From positions 1 to 17,668 of the forward strand of contig DAINSQ010000102.1 of assembly GCA_036741235.1 (NCBI GenBank): a stretch of 17,668 nucleotides of DNA, given 5' to 3'. Position numbers and translations under genes: made by a program. The notes under the pieces are model-generated. The model saw nothing but the letters and a program-made list of their open reading frames with translations. It was not told where the DNA came from and made no database searches. This document shows positions 16,387-17,668 of the stretch, one piece after another. Source of the stretch: JABWBR01 sp036741235 (GTDB lineage Bacteria > Bacteroidota > Bacteroidia > Chitinophagales > Saprospiraceae). Numbering within the stretch: position 1 is the stretch's first letter; each line of letters opens with the position of its first letter.

Positions 16387-16451
16387 GTTATCCGTTACCA
16401 GTTTCAAACCGATAACAGACAACCGAGAACGGATAACTTACAACCTACAAC
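16387..16451. repeat. Inverted heptamer element (copy 3 of family)
   Basis: The left arm has gttatcc and gttacca (16387-16400), then a near-palindromic centre gtttcaaac (16401-16409). The right arm (16410-16451) is six consecutive 7-bp units, each four variable bases plus AAC and ending in ctacaac. Bases 16387-16396 pair perfectly with 16428-16437, giving a 10-bp stem. The last unit, 16445-16451, contains the stop codon and final Leu codon of the SecD-like lipoprotein gene. The element fills the gap to the small membrane protein gene, so it is in the 3' untranslated region of one gene and ahead of the next. Confidence 0.88.
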
Positions 16452-17443
16452 TCCACCGCCTCCACTACCTTTAATTCAAAAGGCAAGGTCCCCAACTTGA
16501 GTTTATCTTTGATTTTTTTCACTTGTTCCACTTCAAAATTGCCGCTGATCTGGCATCTGCCACCCGAAATTTCAGACATGACTTGCGGTGCGGTGACCAC
16601 ATAACCATCAACCAAAATAGCAATCTCCCTATTGGAATCCTGGGCCAGTTGGCGCGTTTTGTTAGCCAGAATCAAAGAAGCTTCCGGTGTAAATACGATA
16701 TCAATGGTAAACCGGGGATCCATACCAGATTCTTCTGTGGCCGAATTTTCAACACTTTGCACCTCACTGTCTGTGAGAAATGGCCCCATCTCAGTGGTTT
16801 TTTTTAACGCAAACAACTCAAAAAATGCCCCTCCTTCAGGGCTGTCTACCGCGTAAAACGACCAGGCCAATACCATATCTGAAGGCAAGTGCCCGGCTAC
16901 TTCCGGTTGCCGGAACAGGCTGTCTAACAGCGACATATCTTGAGGTGCAACTTCTGCTATTACTGCCGAAGGATATACACTTTCGGGGTAAATCGGGGAT
17001 TGGGTAAATATCAGTTTATCGCCAATATTGTACTTTTTTACCAATTCGCCGAATAGTAGCTTTACCGGTTCGTCGATATTCCTGAATGTTTCCCAGAATT
17101 CAAGTTGAGATCTGCCTGACAGGGCATAGAGGTAATAGTCGAGTCCGGGGTCCTCTTCCCCCTGCGCAGTCAATCGCCCGATAATATTAAACACAATTTG
17201 GCGCTTATCCGGCGCCACTTCGACAGACTGATAGATGATGCCGTAGTTGACAAGCTGCGATTGTAACAACTGAAAGACTTCATCTACTTGTGCCTCTTCG
17301 AGCACTTGCCCTTCCGACTCGATGCCGATGGTGATGCTGTATTTGGCTTGATCGGAGCTCCGGTGAAGGCCTGCGTTGTTGTTGCAAGCGGTGAGGATCA
17401 GGACTGCGAAAAATAGCCCATACGATATTTTTATCAGATGCAT
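16445..17443 (-). CDS. Lipoprotein resembling the SecD periplasmic P1 domain
   Basis: This is a 332-residue protein with a lipobox LTAC (C20), so it should be membrane-anchored by lipid. The mature part resembles the first periplasmic domain of Bacteroidota SecDF. An N-terminal alpha/beta part (about 34-95) is followed by RSQLEFWETF (about 110-119, like KLEFWETY in SecDF), then a head-like part with FTQSPIYP and WSFYAV. The C-terminal part has FTIDIVFTPEAS, NREIAILVDGYVVTAPQV, SEISGGRCQISGNF and KLKLGTLPFELKVVE, which is the SecD signature SAP.V...I.GG...ITG.F....A..L...L..G.LP. The six-helix channel domain of SecD is absent, so the protein cannot act as the proton-driven translocase itself. 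The role is unknown; binding of translocating or periplasmic proteins is speculation. The similarity is read by eye. Confidence 0.75.
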   Translation of the reverse strand: MHLIKISYGLFFAVLILTACNNNAGLHRSSDQAKYSITIGIESEGQVLEEAQVDEVFQLLQSQLVNYGIIYQSVEVAPDKRQIVFNIIGRLTAQGEEDPGLDYYLYALSGRSQLEFWETFRNIDEPVKLLFGELVKKYNIGDKLIFTQSPIYPESVYPSAVIAEVAPQDMSLLDSLFRQPEVAGHLPSDMVLAWSFYAVDSPEGGAFFELFALKKTTEMGPFLTDSEVQSVENSATEESGMDPRFTIDIVFTPEASLILANKTRQLAQDSNREIAILVDGYVVTAPQVMSEISGGRCQISGNFEVEQVKKIKDKLKLGTLPFELKVVEAVEL

Positions 17444-17459
17444 TTTACTGGTAATTAAT

Positions 17460-17489
17460 GTCTTGAACAGGATTTAGAGATATACAAGA
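17460..17489. repeat. Half copy of the GTCTTGAACAGGATTT repeat
   Basis: The first 17 bases (gtcttgaacaggattta, 17460-17476) are identical to the left end of the inverted repeat at 14541. The following bases (gagatatacaaga) resemble its continuation with deletions. It lies directly beside heptamer element copy 4 and 17 nt upstream of the SecD-like lipoprotein start. No second arm is present. Confidence 0.7.
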
Positions 17490-17490
17490 A

Positions 17491-17553
17491 GTTGTCGGTT
17501 GCCCGTTATCAGTTTCAAACCAAACAGACAACCGAGAACTTACAACCTACAAC
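17491..17553. repeat. Inverted heptamer element (copy 4 of family)
   Basis: The left arm is three 7-bp units starting GTT (17491-17511). The centre is gtttcaaac (17512-17520), identical to that of copy 3. After a short caaac (17521-17525), the right arm is four consecutive units ending AAC (17526-17553). Two of these units (agacaac, cgagaac) and the last two (ttacaac, ctacaac) are shared with copy 3. The final unit, 17547-17553, includes the stop codon of the next T9SS cargo gene. At its left edge it adjoins the half repeat at 17460-17489. Confidence 0.88.
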
Positions 17554-17668
17554 CTCACCACCTTCATCACCTTCACCACCCTGCCTTCCGACAGCACCTT
17601 CACAAAATACATGCCCGCCGGCAAATCGGCGATTTGTACTTCCATCTGCGAAGCGCCTTCAGGTACAG
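17547..17668 (-). CDS. C-terminal end of a T9SS cargo protein (partial, runs off the window)
   Basis: The minus strand has an open frame from the window edge to a TAG at 17549-17547. It encodes 39 residues beginning VPEGASQMEVQIADLPAG, then MYFVKVLSEGRVVKVMKVVRL. ADLPAGMYFVKV followed by a Lys/Val-rich end is the last part of a type A T9SS sorting domain, matching LPAGVYCFVM...KKMLIAK at the end of the 1802-residue protein. The protein is therefore very likely another secreted or surface-anchored cargo, but its functional part is outside the window. The terminal Leu and stop codons lie inside a repeat heptamer. Confidence 0.85.
   Translation of the reverse strand, partial: VPEGASQMEVQIADLPAGMYFVKVLSEGRVVKVMKVVRL

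Overview
The window looks like chromosomal DNA from a Bacteroidota bacterium, most likely of the Saprospiraceae/Lewinella type. Very large secreted proteins end in type IX secretion (T9SS) type A C-terminal sorting domains. They are built from HYR-like, SBBP and other modules typical of that phylum. Start codons lack Shine-Dalgarno sequences, and a few starts have Bacteroidota-type promoter motifs (TTG, about 20 nt, TAnnTTTG). Placement below phylum level is inference.

Layout. 1-1539: a TolC-family outer-membrane efflux protein on the minus strand, with a 7-bp tandem repeat just past its stop. 1690-7098 (minus): an 1802-residue T9SS cargo protein with an N-terminal propeller-like domain, nine cysteine-rich HYR-like modules, a seven-repeat SBBP propeller and a sorting domain. 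7173-8653: a small accessory island between the two giant cargo genes. It holds a DUF6922 protein overlapping an AbiEii/AbiGii-type nucleotidyltransferase (a probable toxin-antitoxin or abortive-infection pair, plus strand), then a convergent Uma2-family putative nuclease. 8727-13856 (minus): a 1709-residue T9SS cargo protein with eight about 135-residue beta-sandwich repeats, a MopE-like DCND/EICDGIDNDC segment, one HYR domain, a beta-rich region and a sorting domain. 14116-14412: a small lipoprotein. 14740-15459 (plus): a short-chain dehydrogenase. 15573-16332: two small two-helix membrane proteins in an operon. 16445-17443: a lipoprotein resembling the SecD periplasmic P1 domain. 17547-17668: the last 39 codons of a further T9SS cargo gene.

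The most unusual signal is not a protein. Four intergenic spots carry arrays of 7-bp units of the form NNNNAAC (GTTNNNN on the other strand). All four start within 0-10 nt of the stop codon of a minus-strand gene, and two actually contain that stop codon. Three of the four are inverted, with GTT heptamers facing AAC heptamers around a central palindrome, and one of these holds a perfect 40-bp palindrome in its centre. Two other inverted-repeat families lie nearby (14541-14631 with a half copy at 17460; 15509-15556). The last hairpin sits beside a decayed copy of the 3' end of the neighbouring gene. No rRNA, tRNA, CRISPR array, transposase or phage gene was seen.
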